DNA from: Clostridia bacterium
GTDB taxonomy: Bacteria; Bacillota_E; RBS10-35; JAJYVN01
DNA: 10,524 nucleotides
Reading direction: 5' to 3'
NCBI GenBank assembly: GCA_027335515.1
Contig: DAHWHT010000263.1
Coordinates: 1-10,524, forward strand
Numbering within the stretch: position 1 is the first letter of the stretch; the number at the start of each line of letters is the position of its first letter. The notes under the pieces are model-generated. The model saw only the letters and a list, made by a program, of their open reading frames with translations. It had not been told where the DNA came from and did no database searches. Positions 1-6,313 of this stretch are shown here, piece by piece. Both the position numbers and the translations under genes were made by a program.

Positions 1-314
1 AACGCCGCGGGTCCGCTCGAGTAGTACTTCATGGTCACATGCGCGTGCATATACTTCGCGAAGTCATGCTGCGCGATGGCCACCATCTCCGGGTCAGGCG
101 CGTTCTCGTAGCCGATGACCACGTTGGGCTTGGCGGAAGACCCCGCTTTGGCCTTTTTCGCGTGGGAGGAAGCCGAACTGGCCGGCGCCGTCGAGGAAGA
201 CGTGGGCGACGCGGCCGCACCGCAGCCGGCCAGAGCCACGGTGGCCGCCATACCCAAACCCAACACTCCGGACAGACGCCGGGCACGTCCGTTGCCAGCA
301 CTATCAGCGCGCAC
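1..314 (-). CDS. ABC transporter substrate-binding lipoprotein, SsuA/TauA/NrtA-like (partial, N-terminal part)
   Basis: This is the N-terminal 104 residues of an extracytoplasmic solute-binding protein; the gene continues past the left edge. The start is GTG at 314-312, preceded by GGAGGTGG about 6 nt upstream. A basic N-terminus and hydrophobic stretch lead to a lipobox LAGC with the lipidated Cys at residue 31. A low-complexity Ser/Ala/Thr/Lys linker follows (about residues 32-65). The mature domain then opens with VVIGYENAPDPEMVAIA, a first beta strand and helix typical of nitrate/sulfonate/taurine binding proteins. It should be anchored on the outer membrane face and deliver substrate to the permease encoded 70 bp upstream. 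The substrate cannot be told from this fragment. The lipoprotein assignment is firm; the subfamily is inferred mainly from the neighbouring permease. Confidence 0.82.
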   Translation of the reverse strand, partial: MRADSAGNGRARRLSGVLGLGMAATVALAGCGAAASPTSSSTAPASSASSHAKKAKAGSSAKPNVVIGYENAPDPEMVAIAQHDFAKYMHAHVTMKYYSSGPAA

Positions 315-384
315 GAGAAACCACCTCCGGAAACGATCTGCGCCGGGCCGGGTCCCGGCGCCCGCAATCCCCCACCCGTCGGGT

Positions 385-1272
385 TCAGGCCTTGCCCTTC
401 CATGGCACGACCCGCTGCTCAATCAGCCGCAGCGCAAGATCCATCAGGAAACCGACCACACCGATGCTGATGATCGCCACAAAGATCATGCCTGACTGCA
501 GGTAGTGGCCCGCCTGCAGGACCATCCAGCCGAGCCCCCGAGAAGCGGCAACCATCTCAGCCGCGACCAGACAGGTCCAGGCCACCCCGAGACCGACGCG
601 CATCCCCGTGAACACCTCCGGAAGGGCCGACGGCAGGATGACGTGGCGCAGCGTCTGGGCGCGACTGGCCCCCAGGCACTGAGCCACACGCAGTCGGCTC
701 TCCTGGGTGCCGCGCACCCCCGAAAGGGTGTTGAGGATCACGATGGGCAGCGTGCAAAAGAAGATCAGCAGCACCTTGGGCAGCTCGCCGATTCCAAACC
801 AGGTCACAAGAAGCGGAATGAAGGCCAGGGGAGGAATGGGCCGCAGGAACTGCAGCATCGGGTCGATGGCGTCGTGCACCACCGGGATGATCGCCATGAG
901 CATGCCGACGATCACACCGAGAAACACGGCCGCGATGAACCCCACCACGACCCGTTCGACGCTGATTTGCGCCTGGGCGATCAGTGAATGCCCCCCGTAG
1001 CCCCGAACCACGGCATGCACGAAATCGTGCACGACGCGCAGGGGCGTGGGAAGCTCCGCGCGCCCAAAGACGCGCAGCGCCGCAAGGATCGCCCAGACGG
1101 CGATCAGGGCGACCGCCACCGTCACCGATACCAACCGCCGGTGCCAGCGGCCGTCGCCGCCGACGCCCCTGGCCTCCGCGGCCAGTTGCGCCTCCGCCTG
1201 CAGCGCCGCATCGTCGGTTTGATCCTGTGCGGATCGCGTCCCCACCAGCGCAGATCCCCCCCGGATCGACAT
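385..1272 (-). CDS. ABC transporter permease, SsuC/TauC/NrtB family
   Basis: This 295-residue inner-membrane permease belongs to the BPD_transp_1 class, the usual partner of SsuA/TauA-type binding proteins for sulfonates, taurine, nitrate or pyrimidine precursors. A hydrophilic N-terminus (1-45) is followed by about six hydrophobic segments (near 46-68, 104-130, 146-160, 166-183, 221-242 and 262-284). The conserved cytoplasmic EAA-type loop that contacts the ATPase lies at 196-217 (RVAQCLGASRAQTLRHVILP), and AAEMV follows at 237-241 as is common in this family. I chose ATG at 1272-1270 because GGCGGGG lies 5 nt upstream and the length fits the family. The frame stays open to 1644, but that extension is Pro/Arg/Gly-rich and unlike a protein. 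The lipoprotein gene follows 70 bp downstream. No ATPase gene is visible and it may lie beyond the left edge. Substrate unknown. Confidence 0.93.
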   Translation of the reverse strand: MSIRGGSALVGTRSAQDQTDDAALQAEAQLAAEARGVGGDGRWHRRLVSVTVAVALIAVWAILAALRVFGRAELPTPLRVVHDFVHAVVRGYGGHSLIAQAQISVERVVVGFIAAVFLGVIVGMLMAIIPVVHDAIDPMLQFLRPIPPLAFIPLLVTWFGIGELPKVLLIFFCTLPIVILNTLSGVRGTQESRLRVAQCLGASRAQTLRHVILPSALPEVFTGMRVGLGVAWTCLVAAEMVAASRGLGWMVLQAGHYLQSGMIFVAIISIGVVGFLMDLALRLIEQRVVPWKGKA

Positions 1273-1366
1273 AGACGCCCCGCCTTTCGCCGCAGGACCG
1301 CAACGGCGCATGCCGCAGCGGCACCGCCCCCAGGCCGGCGGCCAAGGGGCGGCTTCCCGCAGGTTT

Positions 1367-1459
1367 CTAGGCGCGCCTCGCGTAAGGCGCGACTTTGGAG
1401 GACAGGTTGTGCGGGGCGGCGGGTACAGCGACGGCACGCGAACGGACACAAGCCCCCAT
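1367..1459 (-). CDS. Candidate 30-residue leader peptide upstream of the transporter operon
   Basis: A short open frame begins MGACVRSRAVAV and ends APYARRA-stop. A perfect AAGGAGGT (1468-1475) lies 8 nt before its ATG, the best ribosome binding site in this part of the window. Its stop is 94 nt before the permease start, in the same direction and downstream of the 1770-1798 promoter. The peptide is basic, has one Cys at codon 4 and no membrane segment. Cys-containing leader peptides are known upstream of sulfur-uptake genes in some actinobacteria, so attenuation or translational coupling is possible. Nothing here proves that it is translated, and the sequence matches no family I recognise. 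Confidence 0.4.
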   Translation of the reverse strand: MGACVRSRAVAVPAAPHNLSSKVAPYARRA

Positions 1460-1769
1460 CGCCTGCGACCTCCTTCCAACGTCCACGCCACAGGGCGCGG
1501 CACGGGTGGAAAGGGCGCGGCACCTACCGGCCGGGCTGACCGGGGCACACGACACCCCTCAGTGCCGGCGGGGTGAGCTGACGGGCTAGGGCGAGGGTGC
1601 CCCTGTCGCTGCGCACCGGCCGCAGGGCCGGCGTCCGACGACATTCGCCCCGAAAAACGGTTCCCCCGCTCGTGCCGGGCCCTTGCGCCCGACTCCGATT
1701 TGGCACGGTCCCGCTGACTCTGCCGCCTCGTCTTCCCGGGACATGGCGGCAGGGCACGCGACCGCCCCC

Positions 1770-1798
1770 AGTATACCAGGAGGGGGTAGCAAAGACAA
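1770..1798 (-). promoter_or_regulatory. Sigma-A-type extended -10 promoter for the transporter operon
   Basis: Read on the minus strand: TTGTCT (-35, 1793-1798), a 17-nt spacer, then TATACT (-10, 1770-1775). TGG immediately before the -10 box gives an extended TGn element. The -10 matches consensus at 5 of 6 bases and the -35 at 4 of 6, with ideal spacing, in a region where AT-rich hexamers are rare. A start near 1763 would give a leader of about 490 nt before the permease. Confidence 0.6.
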
Positions 1799-1799
1799 A

Positions 1800-1824
1800 C
1801 CGCATCCCGTGTAGCAGGGTGCGG
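1800..1824. repeat. Inverted repeat between divergent -35 boxes, possible operator
   Basis: CCGCATCCC (1800-1808) and GGGTGCGG (1817-1824) are inverted copies apart from one extra T at 1805, separated by 8 bases. The repeat begins 1 bp beyond the minus-strand -35 box and ends 2 bp before the plus-strand -35 candidate. A protein bound there could control both transcription units. It could instead be a chance GC dyad. Confidence 0.35.
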
Positions 1825-1826
1825 GC

Positions 1827-1856
1827 TTGCCGAAGGGGCGCCGCGGGGGGTATGGT
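1827..1856 (+). promoter_or_regulatory. Candidate panD promoter
   Basis: TTGCCG (1827-1832), an 18-nt spacer, then TATGGT (1851-1856). Each box matches the sigma-A consensus at 4 of 6 bases. It lies about 140 bp before the panD start, so the message would carry a leader of about 135 nt that coincides with the structured segment described separately. It is weaker than the divergent promoter. Confidence 0.35.
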
Positions 1857-1862
1857 AAGGTT

Positions 1863-1993
1863 ATCTTCCCTGTCGGCCCGCCGGGCCGAGCGGGCGGTGG
1901 GAGATCGCGTGGGTAGAGGAGGGAAAAAGCCTCCTGGCAACGGTCGGCGCGCCGATCCGGGCGCGTCCCATCCGGTAACCAGTAGGGAGGACG
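1863..1993 (+). promoter_or_regulatory. Structured panD 5' leader with alternative pairings to the ribosome binding site
   Basis: From 5' to 3' I see four elements. ATCTTCCC (1863-1870) pairs with GGGAGAT (1899-1905) with one bulged base. It encloses a perfect 7-bp hairpin (1873-1879/1883-1889). A hairpin AGGAGG/CCTCCT follows (1917-1922/1930-1935, loop GAAAAAG), then a palindromic stem TCGGCG/CGCCGA (1944-1955). The CCTCC at 1930-1934 could instead pair with GGAGG (1986-1990) of the panD ribosome binding site. CGTCC (1964-1968) could pair with GGACG (1989-1993). This is an anti-sequester/sequester layout like that of translational riboswitches. The pan RNA motif known upstream of pantothenate genes in Firmicutes and Chloroflexi is a candidate, but I cannot match its consensus from memory. 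Confidence 0.4.
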
Positions 1994-1998
1994 ACCCG

Positions 1999-2385
1999 GT
2001 GACGATCCGCATGTGCTCCGCCAAGATCCATCGCGCCACGGTCACGGAAGCCAACCTCAACTACATCGGCTCGGTGACGATCGACGAAGAGCTGCTCAAG
2101 ATCACCCACATGCTTCCATTTCAGACGGTCCAGATCACCAATTGTTCCAACGGCTCGCTGTGGCGCACCTACGTCATCCCCGGACCGGCGGGTCGGGGGG
2201 ATATCTGCCTGAACGGGCCGCCGGCGAGGCTGTTCGCACCCGGCGATAAGGTCATCATCCTGGCCGAAGCCGACCTCTCGCCCGACGAACTCGGCGAATT
2301 CAAGCCGGTCGTCGTGTTCGTGGACGACGCCAACCACCCGACGCAGGTGGAGTGCCACGAGGAGGCTTTCAGCTTCGCGCCCTGA
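1999..2385 (+). CDS. panD: Aspartate 1-decarboxylase, pyruvoyl-dependent (pantothenate pathway)
   Basis: This 128-residue enzyme makes beta-alanine from L-aspartate for pantothenate and coenzyme A. It is made as a proenzyme that cleaves itself at Gly24-Ser25, and Ser25 becomes the pyruvoyl group; here the site reads NLNYIGSVTID. The GTG start at 1999, with GGGAGG 8 nt upstream, puts the cleavage at exactly 24/25, as in the E. coli enzyme. ATG at 2011 is too far from the site. Lys9, His11, Tyr22, Thr57, Tyr58, Asn72 and Gly73 align without gaps. Residue 54, Arg in E. coli and in contact with the substrate carboxylate, is Leu here, with an Arg at 56. The Gly-Ala-Ala loop is Gly73-Pro-Pro-Ala. 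It is a solitary gene with no panB or panC nearby. The family is certain; normal substrate use is slightly less so. Confidence 0.95.
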   Translation: MTIRMCSAKIHRATVTEANLNYIGSVTIDEELLKITHMLPFQTVQITNCSNGSLWRTYVIPGPAGRGDICLNGPPARLFAPGDKVIILAEADLSPDELGEFKPVVVFVDDANHPTQVECHEEAFSFAP

Positions 2386-2394
2386 CCGCGCAGC

Positions 2395-2419
2395 GGGCGG
2401 GGGCGATCCGCCCCCGCCC
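2395..2419. terminator. GC-rich hairpin between convergent panD and gnd
   Basis: A perfect 11-bp stem (2395-2405 with 2409-2419) has the 3-nt loop ATC and sits 9 bp after the panD stop and 11 bp before the gnd stop. It is placed to end transcription from both sides. There is no T run on either side, so an intrinsic U-tract terminator is not shown. It may act as a U-less or bidirectional terminator or an RNA-stabilising hairpin. Confidence 0.55.
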
Positions 2420-2430
2420 CGCGGCCCCGC

Positions 2431-3864
2431 CTAGGACTCCCGCGCCGCCTCCCACTGCGTGTGAAAGGCGGTTCCCGGCTTGTCGGTCCGCTCATAGGTG
2501 TGCGCACCGAAGAAATCGCGCAGGCCCTGCAGCAGGTTGGCCGGAAGCCGCGCGCTGCGGTAGGCGTCGACGTACGCCAGGGACGCGGCCGTCGCGGGTA
2601 CGGGCACGCCGTTACGCGTGGCGGTGGCGACGACGTAGCGCCAGTCCTGCTCGTGGCTGGCGATGATCCCGCTGAAGTACGGGTCCAGCAGCAGGTTGGC
2701 CAGGCCGGGGTCGCGCCGGTACGCGTCCTGGATGCGGCCGAGCAGCTGGGCGCGAATGATGCAGCCGCCCTTCCAGATGCGCGCGATCTCAATCAGGTCC
2801 AGGGTGTAGCCGTGCTCCTTGGAGGCGGCACCGAGCATGGCCAGCCCCTGGGCGTACGACGCGACCTTGGACGCATACAGCGCCCGTGCGACGGCGGCGA
2901 TCAGCCGGTTGCGCTCGGCCGGCTCCACCGGCGCGGCCGTCGGGCCGGCGATGCGCCCGGAGGCGGCGACCCGCTCCTGCTTGCGCGCCGAAATGTTGCG
3001 CGACCAGAGCGCGGCATCGATCGTCGGGATCGGCACCCCCAGGTCGAGGGCCTCCTGGGACGTCCACTTGCCGGTGCCCTTCTGACCGGCCCGATCCAGG
3101 ATCAGATCGACCAGCGGCCGTTTCGTCTCGGGGTCGACGTAGGCCAAAACCTTGTGGGCGATCTCGATCAGGTAGGAGTCCAACTCGCCGCGGTTCCATT
3201 GCGCAAACAGCTCCGCCATCTCCCCGGCCTGCAGACCGGCGATCTGGCTCAGTACGGCATACGCCTCGCAGATCAACTGGATGTCCCCATACTCAATGCC
3301 GTTGTGCACCATCTTGACGTAGTGTCCCGCACCGCCCGGCCCCATGTAGGCGCAGCAGGGGCCGTCGCTGACCTGCGCCGCAATCCGCGTCAGCACGGGT
3401 TCCAACGACGCATAGGCGTCACGCGGTCCCCCCGGCATGATCGACGGCCCCCAGAGGGCGCCCTCCTCGCCACCGGAGATGCCGGTGCCCAGGAAGTGGA
3501 TTCCCTTCGCGGCCAGCTCCTTCACCCGGCGCTCGGTGTCGGGGAAGTAGGAATTGCCGCCGTCCATGATGGTATCGCCCGGTTCCAGGTGCGCGAGCAA
3601 CTGCGCAATCATGTCGTCGACGGGGGCCCCGGCCTGCACCATGATGATCACACGGCGGGGGCGCTCCAGGGCGGCGCAGAACTCGCCCATCTCACGGTAA
3701 CCGGTGAGCCCGCGCGCGCCGGCGGCCGGCCCCTGCAAAAAGGCCTCCGTCCTGGACCAGGTACGATTGAACACCGCGATGGAAAAGCCGTTGCGTTCAA
3801 TGTTGCGCGCAAGATTGGCGCCCATCACCGCGAGCCCGACGAGTCCGACCTGATGCTTGGACAC
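2431..3864 (-). CDS. gnd: 6-Phosphogluconate dehydrogenase (decarboxylating), long form
   Basis: This 477-residue cytosolic enzyme of the oxidative pentose phosphate pathway converts 6-phosphogluconate to ribulose 5-phosphate, CO2 and reduced cofactor. The N-terminal Rossmann domain has GLAVMGANLARN (10-21) and FNRTWSRTE (32-40); Asn-Arg-Thr after strand 2 suggests NADP. The family signature GTGISGGEEGALWGPSIMPG is at 126-145. Catalytic Lys184 and Glu191 lie in HYVKMVHNGIEY, KGTGKWT is at 262-268, and the C-terminal substrate residues Arg449 and His455 are in RDFFGAHTYERTD. Length and motifs fit the dimeric ~470-residue class. I chose GTG at 3864-3862 because GGGAGGG lies 7 nt before it. An ATG 18 nt further upstream would put that site inside the gene. 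It is convergent with panD and divergent from mgsA, and seems to be a single-gene unit. Confidence 0.97.
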   Translation of the reverse strand: MSKHQVGLVGLAVMGANLARNIERNGFSIAVFNRTWSRTEAFLQGPAAGARGLTGYREMGEFCAALERPRRVIIMVQAGAPVDDMIAQLLAHLEPGDTIMDGGNSYFPDTERRVKELAAKGIHFLGTGISGGEEGALWGPSIMPGGPRDAYASLEPVLTRIAAQVSDGPCCAYMGPGGAGHYVKMVHNGIEYGDIQLICEAYAVLSQIAGLQAGEMAELFAQWNRGELDSYLIEIAHKVLAYVDPETKRPLVDLILDRAGQKGTGKWTSQEALDLGVPIPTIDAALWSRNISARKQERVAASGRIAGPTAAPVEPAERNRLIAAVARALYASKVASYAQGLAMLGAASKEHGYTLDLIEIARIWKGGCIIRAQLLGRIQDAYRRDPGLANLLLDPYFSGIIASHEQDWRYVVATATRNGVPVPATAASLAYVDAYRSARLPANLLQGLRDFFGAHTYERTDKPGTAFHTQWEAARES

Positions 3865-4181
3865 TGCGTTCCCTCCCGCCATGCGGCCGGACAGGCCGGC
3901 CGCGGACTGCAGCGCGCGGCCGGACCCGCGGGCGCGGGCGGTCGTGACTGCGGCCGCCGGCCCGGCCGGGCGCGCGACCAGCCACCATCATAGCCGCCGC
4001 TGCCGCGGAACACCAACGGTCGAGCGGCGCGGGGTGCGCGGCGGCCCGGCTGGGAACGCGGGGCCGCATGGGCGGCACGCCCGGGCCGCCTGGCATGGGT
4101 CGCCATGTCCTGATAGGCTGGCAGGGCCGGCGCGGACCACTCCCGCGCCCAGGCGTCCCGCCCAGGGGGGAGACGGCAGCC
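3865..4181. other. 317-bp divergent intergenic region between gnd and mgsA
   Basis: No gene is supported here. It holds the gnd ribosome binding site and a candidate gnd promoter (listed separately). On the plus side GGGGGGAG (4165-4172) lies 9 nt before the mgsA start. I found no convincing plus-strand promoter; the only AT-richer spot is near TGATAGGCT (4108-4118) and lacks a good -35 box. The rest is very GC-rich, with many short dyads of doubtful meaning. Confidence 0.5.
3987..4016 (-). promoter_or_regulatory. Candidate gnd promoter
   Basis: On the minus strand: TTGGTG (4011-4016), an 18-nt spacer, then TATGAT (3987-3992). The -10 box matches the sigma-A consensus at 5 of 6 bases; the -35 keeps only TTG. 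A start near 3980 would give a leader of about 116 nt before the GTG start of gnd. Confidence 0.45.
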
Positions 4182-4568
4182 GTGCGCATCGCGCTCATCG
4201 CCCACGACAAGCTGAAACCACAGATGCTCGCCTTCGCGCAGGAGCACCGCGCCGCCCTGGCCGCGCACCAGTTGGTCGCCACCGGGACCACCGGCCGCCT
4301 GGTGGCTGAGCGGACGGGGCTGGATGTCCACTGCTACCTCTCGGGCCCGCTGGGCGGCGATCAGCAGATTGGCAGCGAGATCGCCTCGGGTGCGATCGAC
4401 ATGGTGCTGTTCCTGCGCGATCCCCTGACCGCCCACCCGCACGAACCCGACGTCTCGGCCCTCCTGCGGCTGTGCGATGTCCGCGCCATCCCGGCGGCGA
4501 CCAACATCGCCACGGCGCACGGCCTGGTCGCCGCCCTGGTTGCGGGCGTCTTCGGGCCCACGGGCTAG
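4182..4568 (+). CDS. mgsA: Methylglyoxal synthase
   Basis: This 128-residue cytosolic enzyme turns dihydroxyacetone phosphate into methylglyoxal and phosphate, a bypass that relieves phosphosugar stress and phosphate shortage. It starts [15 protein letters not shown] and carries TGTTG (34-38), [11 protein letters not shown] (54-64), LRDPL (78-82) and [15 protein letters not shown] (86-100). Residues equivalent to E. coli His19, Asp71, His98 and Asp101 are His8, Asp60, His87 and Asp90, at a constant offset of 11. The protein is shorter than E. coli MgsA (152) and lacks part of the C-terminal tail, ending soon after [11 protein letters not shown]; the core is complete. The GTG start follows GGGGGGAG by 9 nt and matches the usual family start. 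It is divergent from gnd and followed by the oxidoreductase gene after 214 bp, perhaps not in the same operon. Confidence 0.96.
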   Translation: MRIALIAHDKLKPQMLAFAQEHRAALAAHQLVATGTTGRLVAERTGLDVHCYLSGPLGGDQQIGSEIASGAIDMVLFLRDPLTAHPHEPDVSALLRLCDVRAIPAATNIATAHGLVAALVAGVFGPTG

Positions 4569-4630
4569 GGCGCGGGAGCCCGGGCCGGCCACGGTCCGCA
4601 GCGCGCAGGAACGGAACGCGTTGGCGCGGA

Positions 4631-4757
4631 ATGGATGCGTCCATCCCCCCGCGTTGCTGCGGGGCAGCCCGCAGCCCTCGCGGATTCGCGTGCGCCCATG
4701 CGCACACCCTAAAGTCGCGCCCGGTCGGCGCCGCTGCGGCGGCACCCCGCCGGGCGC
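4631..4757 (+). promoter_or_regulatory. Hairpin-rich gap between mgsA and the FAD oxidoreductase
   Basis: The 214-bp gap holds a series of perfect hairpins. They are ATGGA/TCCAT (4631-4644), an 8-bp stem GCTGCGGG/CCCGCAGC with loop GCAG (4656-4675), a 6-bp stem GTGCGC/GCGCAC (4690-4705) and an 8-bp stem GCGCCCGG/CCGGGCGC (4717-4724/4750-4757) with an inner 4-bp stem. The first may help end mgsA transcription. The last ends 12 nt before the GGAGGTG of the next gene, so leader regulation is possible. No T run and no riboswitch consensus that I recognise. Confidence 0.3.
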
Positions 4758-4782
4758 CGGTGTCATTTTGGAGGTGTCCCCG

Positions 4783-6303
4783 ATGGCCGACGTCGTGGTT
4801 TACGGAGGCGAACTCGCCGGGGTGGCGGCCGCCCTGTGCGCGGCCCGCCGGGCCGGCGACGGCGCCGAGGTCGTACTCATCTTCCCCGAAGGCGCCCCCG
4901 GTGGGATCGCCACCGTCGGCGGCCTGTGCGGTTGGGAGCATCGCTATTGGACCCACGGCGGGCGGCGGGACCTGCCGCAGGCCGGGAGCTTCGCGACGTG
5001 GTTCAGCGAGACCGGCCCCATCTACAGCCCGGGGGCCTTTGCCGCCGCACTCAGCGAAGAACTCGCCGACGCGGGGGTCCGCGTGCTGGCCGGATACGAG
5101 CTTGAGGCCGTGCTCCCCGCGGGCAGCGCGGGCGGACGGGGCGGACGGAGCCGCAAGCCCCGTCCCGGCCCGTTTGCCGGCATCGCCGCCGTCCGCGTCC
5201 GCCCCTTGGCCCAGGAAGGACCGGGCCCGGTCCTGGCCGGCGAACCCGAGGAAATCCCCGGGCGGATCTTCATCGACGGCTCGGCGACCGGCCGCCTGGC
5301 GCGCCTGGCCCAGGTGCCGCTGAGCCTCGGCCGGTCGGACTGGAACCCCGATGCCCGCCAGATGGTCGCCTCGCTGCTGTTCGCGGTCGAGAACGTGGAC
5401 ATGGGCGCGCTGGCGGCCGCACACGACGCCGCCGACAAGCCCCTGTGGGGCACCGCCGCCCTGGACACCCCCGCCGGGACGCGGCGCACCTTCTGGGGCG
5501 GCGCGCCGATTGCCGCCGGCGACAGCGTGCTGGCCGCCTTTGCCGCCGCCAACCCAGGTTTTCGCATCGGCGCGCCGCGCGCCTGGGAGGAATCCCCCGG
5601 CGTGTTCTGGGTGTCGGCCCTGCACGTGTATAACGTGGACGGCCGCCGCCGCGCCTACGACGCCACGACCGACCCCGAAACCCTGCCCAGCACGCGCGAC
5701 ATCGACACCGCCTACGCCGAGGCGCGCGCCCTCATCGGCTCCTCCGATCTTCTGGGCTCCCTGCGCCGCTTTCCCGGCCTGGACGACGTCCGCCTGGTCG
5801 AAACCGCGGGCGCGGTCCGCTGCGGCGAGGTGCTCTGCCTGCGGGAGACGGTGCACGCCGTCGGCCCGGCGGCCCAAGGGTTCTCCGTGCGCGTCGAGGA
5901 TGTGACCGGCGCGGGCGCCCACGCGCACGAGGGGATGGACGCCCGCCACCACGCACGCCGCATCGGGTTGGGCTTCCACTGGCTCGAAAACGCCGGATAC
6001 ACCCATGGCGAGGTGCTGCGCACGACCGCCGCCGCCGCCAACCCCACCTACCTGCCCCTGGACTGCGTGCTGGTGCCGCCCGTGACCAACCTGCTCGTAC
6101 CGGGCTATGCGGCGCGCATGGAATCCCGCGCCTGGTGGGCCCTGCGCGCCGCGCCCAACCTCTGCGTGCTGGGCGACGCCGCTGGCACCGCGGCGGCCTT
6201 CGCGCTGCACGAGGGCGTGGACGTCCTGCACTTTGGCCACCCGGAAATGGCCGCCGTGCAAAGCTGGCTCACCACCGACGGCGCCCGCCTGGACAAGTGG
6301 TGA
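4783..6303 (+). CDS. FAD-dependent oxidoreductase (FAD_oxidored-like family), substrate unknown
   Basis: This 506-residue flavoprotein has no signal peptide and is probably cytosolic. The N-terminus ADVVVYGGELAGVAAALCAA (2-21) is a dinucleotide-binding strand-loop-helix of the GGxxAG type common in this family; the third Gly of the classic GxGxxG is Glu10. The second FAD strand (VVLIFPEG) leads to the GG-containing turn at 40-50. Near the C-terminus LCVLGDAAGTAAAFALHEG (460-478) is the typical second FAD contact with its conserved Asp. Residues 112-130 are a Gly/Arg-rich insert, probably a surface loop. ATG at 4783 follows GGAGGTG by 6 nt; the frame is open further upstream, but that part is not protein-like. 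Its stop is 10 bp from the convergent membrane-protein stop. The neighbours do not reveal the substrate. Confidence 0.88.
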   Translation: MADVVVYGGELAGVAAALCAARRAGDGAEVVLIFPEGAPGGIATVGGLCGWEHRYWTHGGRRDLPQAGSFATWFSETGPIYSPGAFAAALSEELADAGVRVLAGYELEAVLPAGSAGGRGGRSRKPRPGPFAGIAAVRVRPLAQEGPGPVLAGEPEEIPGRIFIDGSATGRLARLAQVPLSLGRSDWNPDARQMVASLLFAVENVDMGALAAAHDAADKPLWGTAALDTPAGTRRTFWGGAPIAAGDSVLAAFAAANPGFRIGAPRAWEESPGVFWVSALHVYNVDGRRRAYDATTDPETLPSTRDIDTAYAEARALIGSSDLLGSLRRFPGLDDVRLVETAGAVRCGEVLCLRETVHAVGPAAQGFSVRVEDVTGAGAHAHEGMDARHHARRIGLGFHWLENAGYTHGEVLRTTAAAANPTYLPLDCVLVPPVTNLLVPGYAARMESRAWWALRAAPNLCVLGDAAGTAAAFALHEGVDVLHFGHPEMAAVQSWLTTDGARLDKW

Positions 6304-6313
6304 GCCGTCCGGT

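Larger units (their letters stand above)
1273..1998. other. 726-bp divergent intergenic region: two leaders, no protein-size gene
   Basis: No full-size gene is supported here; the open frames are Pro/Arg/Gly-rich and look like GC artefacts. Apart from the leader-peptide candidate, promoters and panD leader listed separately, it holds several perfect hairpins on the transporter leader side. These are arms 1720-1727/1745-1752 (8 bp), 1671-1676/1702-1707 (6 bp), 1616-1621/1626-1631 (6 bp, loop GCAG) and 1324-1330/1346-1352 (7 bp, with an inner GGCC/GGCC pair). The last lies between the leader-peptide stop and the permease start. None is followed by a T run. At this GC content some hairpins are expected by chance. 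Confidence 0.6.

Noticed and set aside
1273..1644. N-terminal extension of the permease to 1644 (419 residues)
   Set aside because: The added 124 residues are Pro/Arg/Gly-rich and unlike the family, and a ribosome binding site precedes the ATG at 1272.
1917..1922. AGGAGG as a ribosome binding site for a short gene in the panD leader
   Set aside because: No ATG, GTG or TTG lies at a usable distance downstream; the motif pairs within a hairpin instead.
1915..1960. Resemblance of GGAGGGAAAAAGCC to the conserved 3' segment of ykkC-type riboswitches
   Set aside because: The other conserved blocks of that class (the 5' AGGGUUCC-like part and the GGUCCGAGAG-like part) are not properly present, and panD is not a usual target. 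Kept only as a model to scan.
1597..1998. N-terminal extension of PanD to 1597 (262 residues)
   Set aside because: PanD is about 115-140 residues long, and the GTG at 1999 places the cleavage Ser at 25; the upstream part is non-coding leader and promoter.
1524..2060. 178-codon minus-strand frame in the divergent region
   Set aside because: It runs through the promoters and into the antisense of panD, has no good ribosome binding site and shows a random Arg/Pro/Gly composition.
2461..3993. A 510-codon plus-strand frame opposite gnd
   Set aside because: The minus strand encodes a full-length 6-phosphogluconate dehydrogenase with all catalytic residues; the plus frame is its mirror.
4783..4830. 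Loss of a Gly in the FAD-binding motif (GGELAG) as a sign of an inactive flavoprotein
   Set aside because: Related FAD_oxidored proteins commonly carry YGGxxAG at this point, and the C-terminal FAD motif with its Asp is intact, so this looks like normal family variation.
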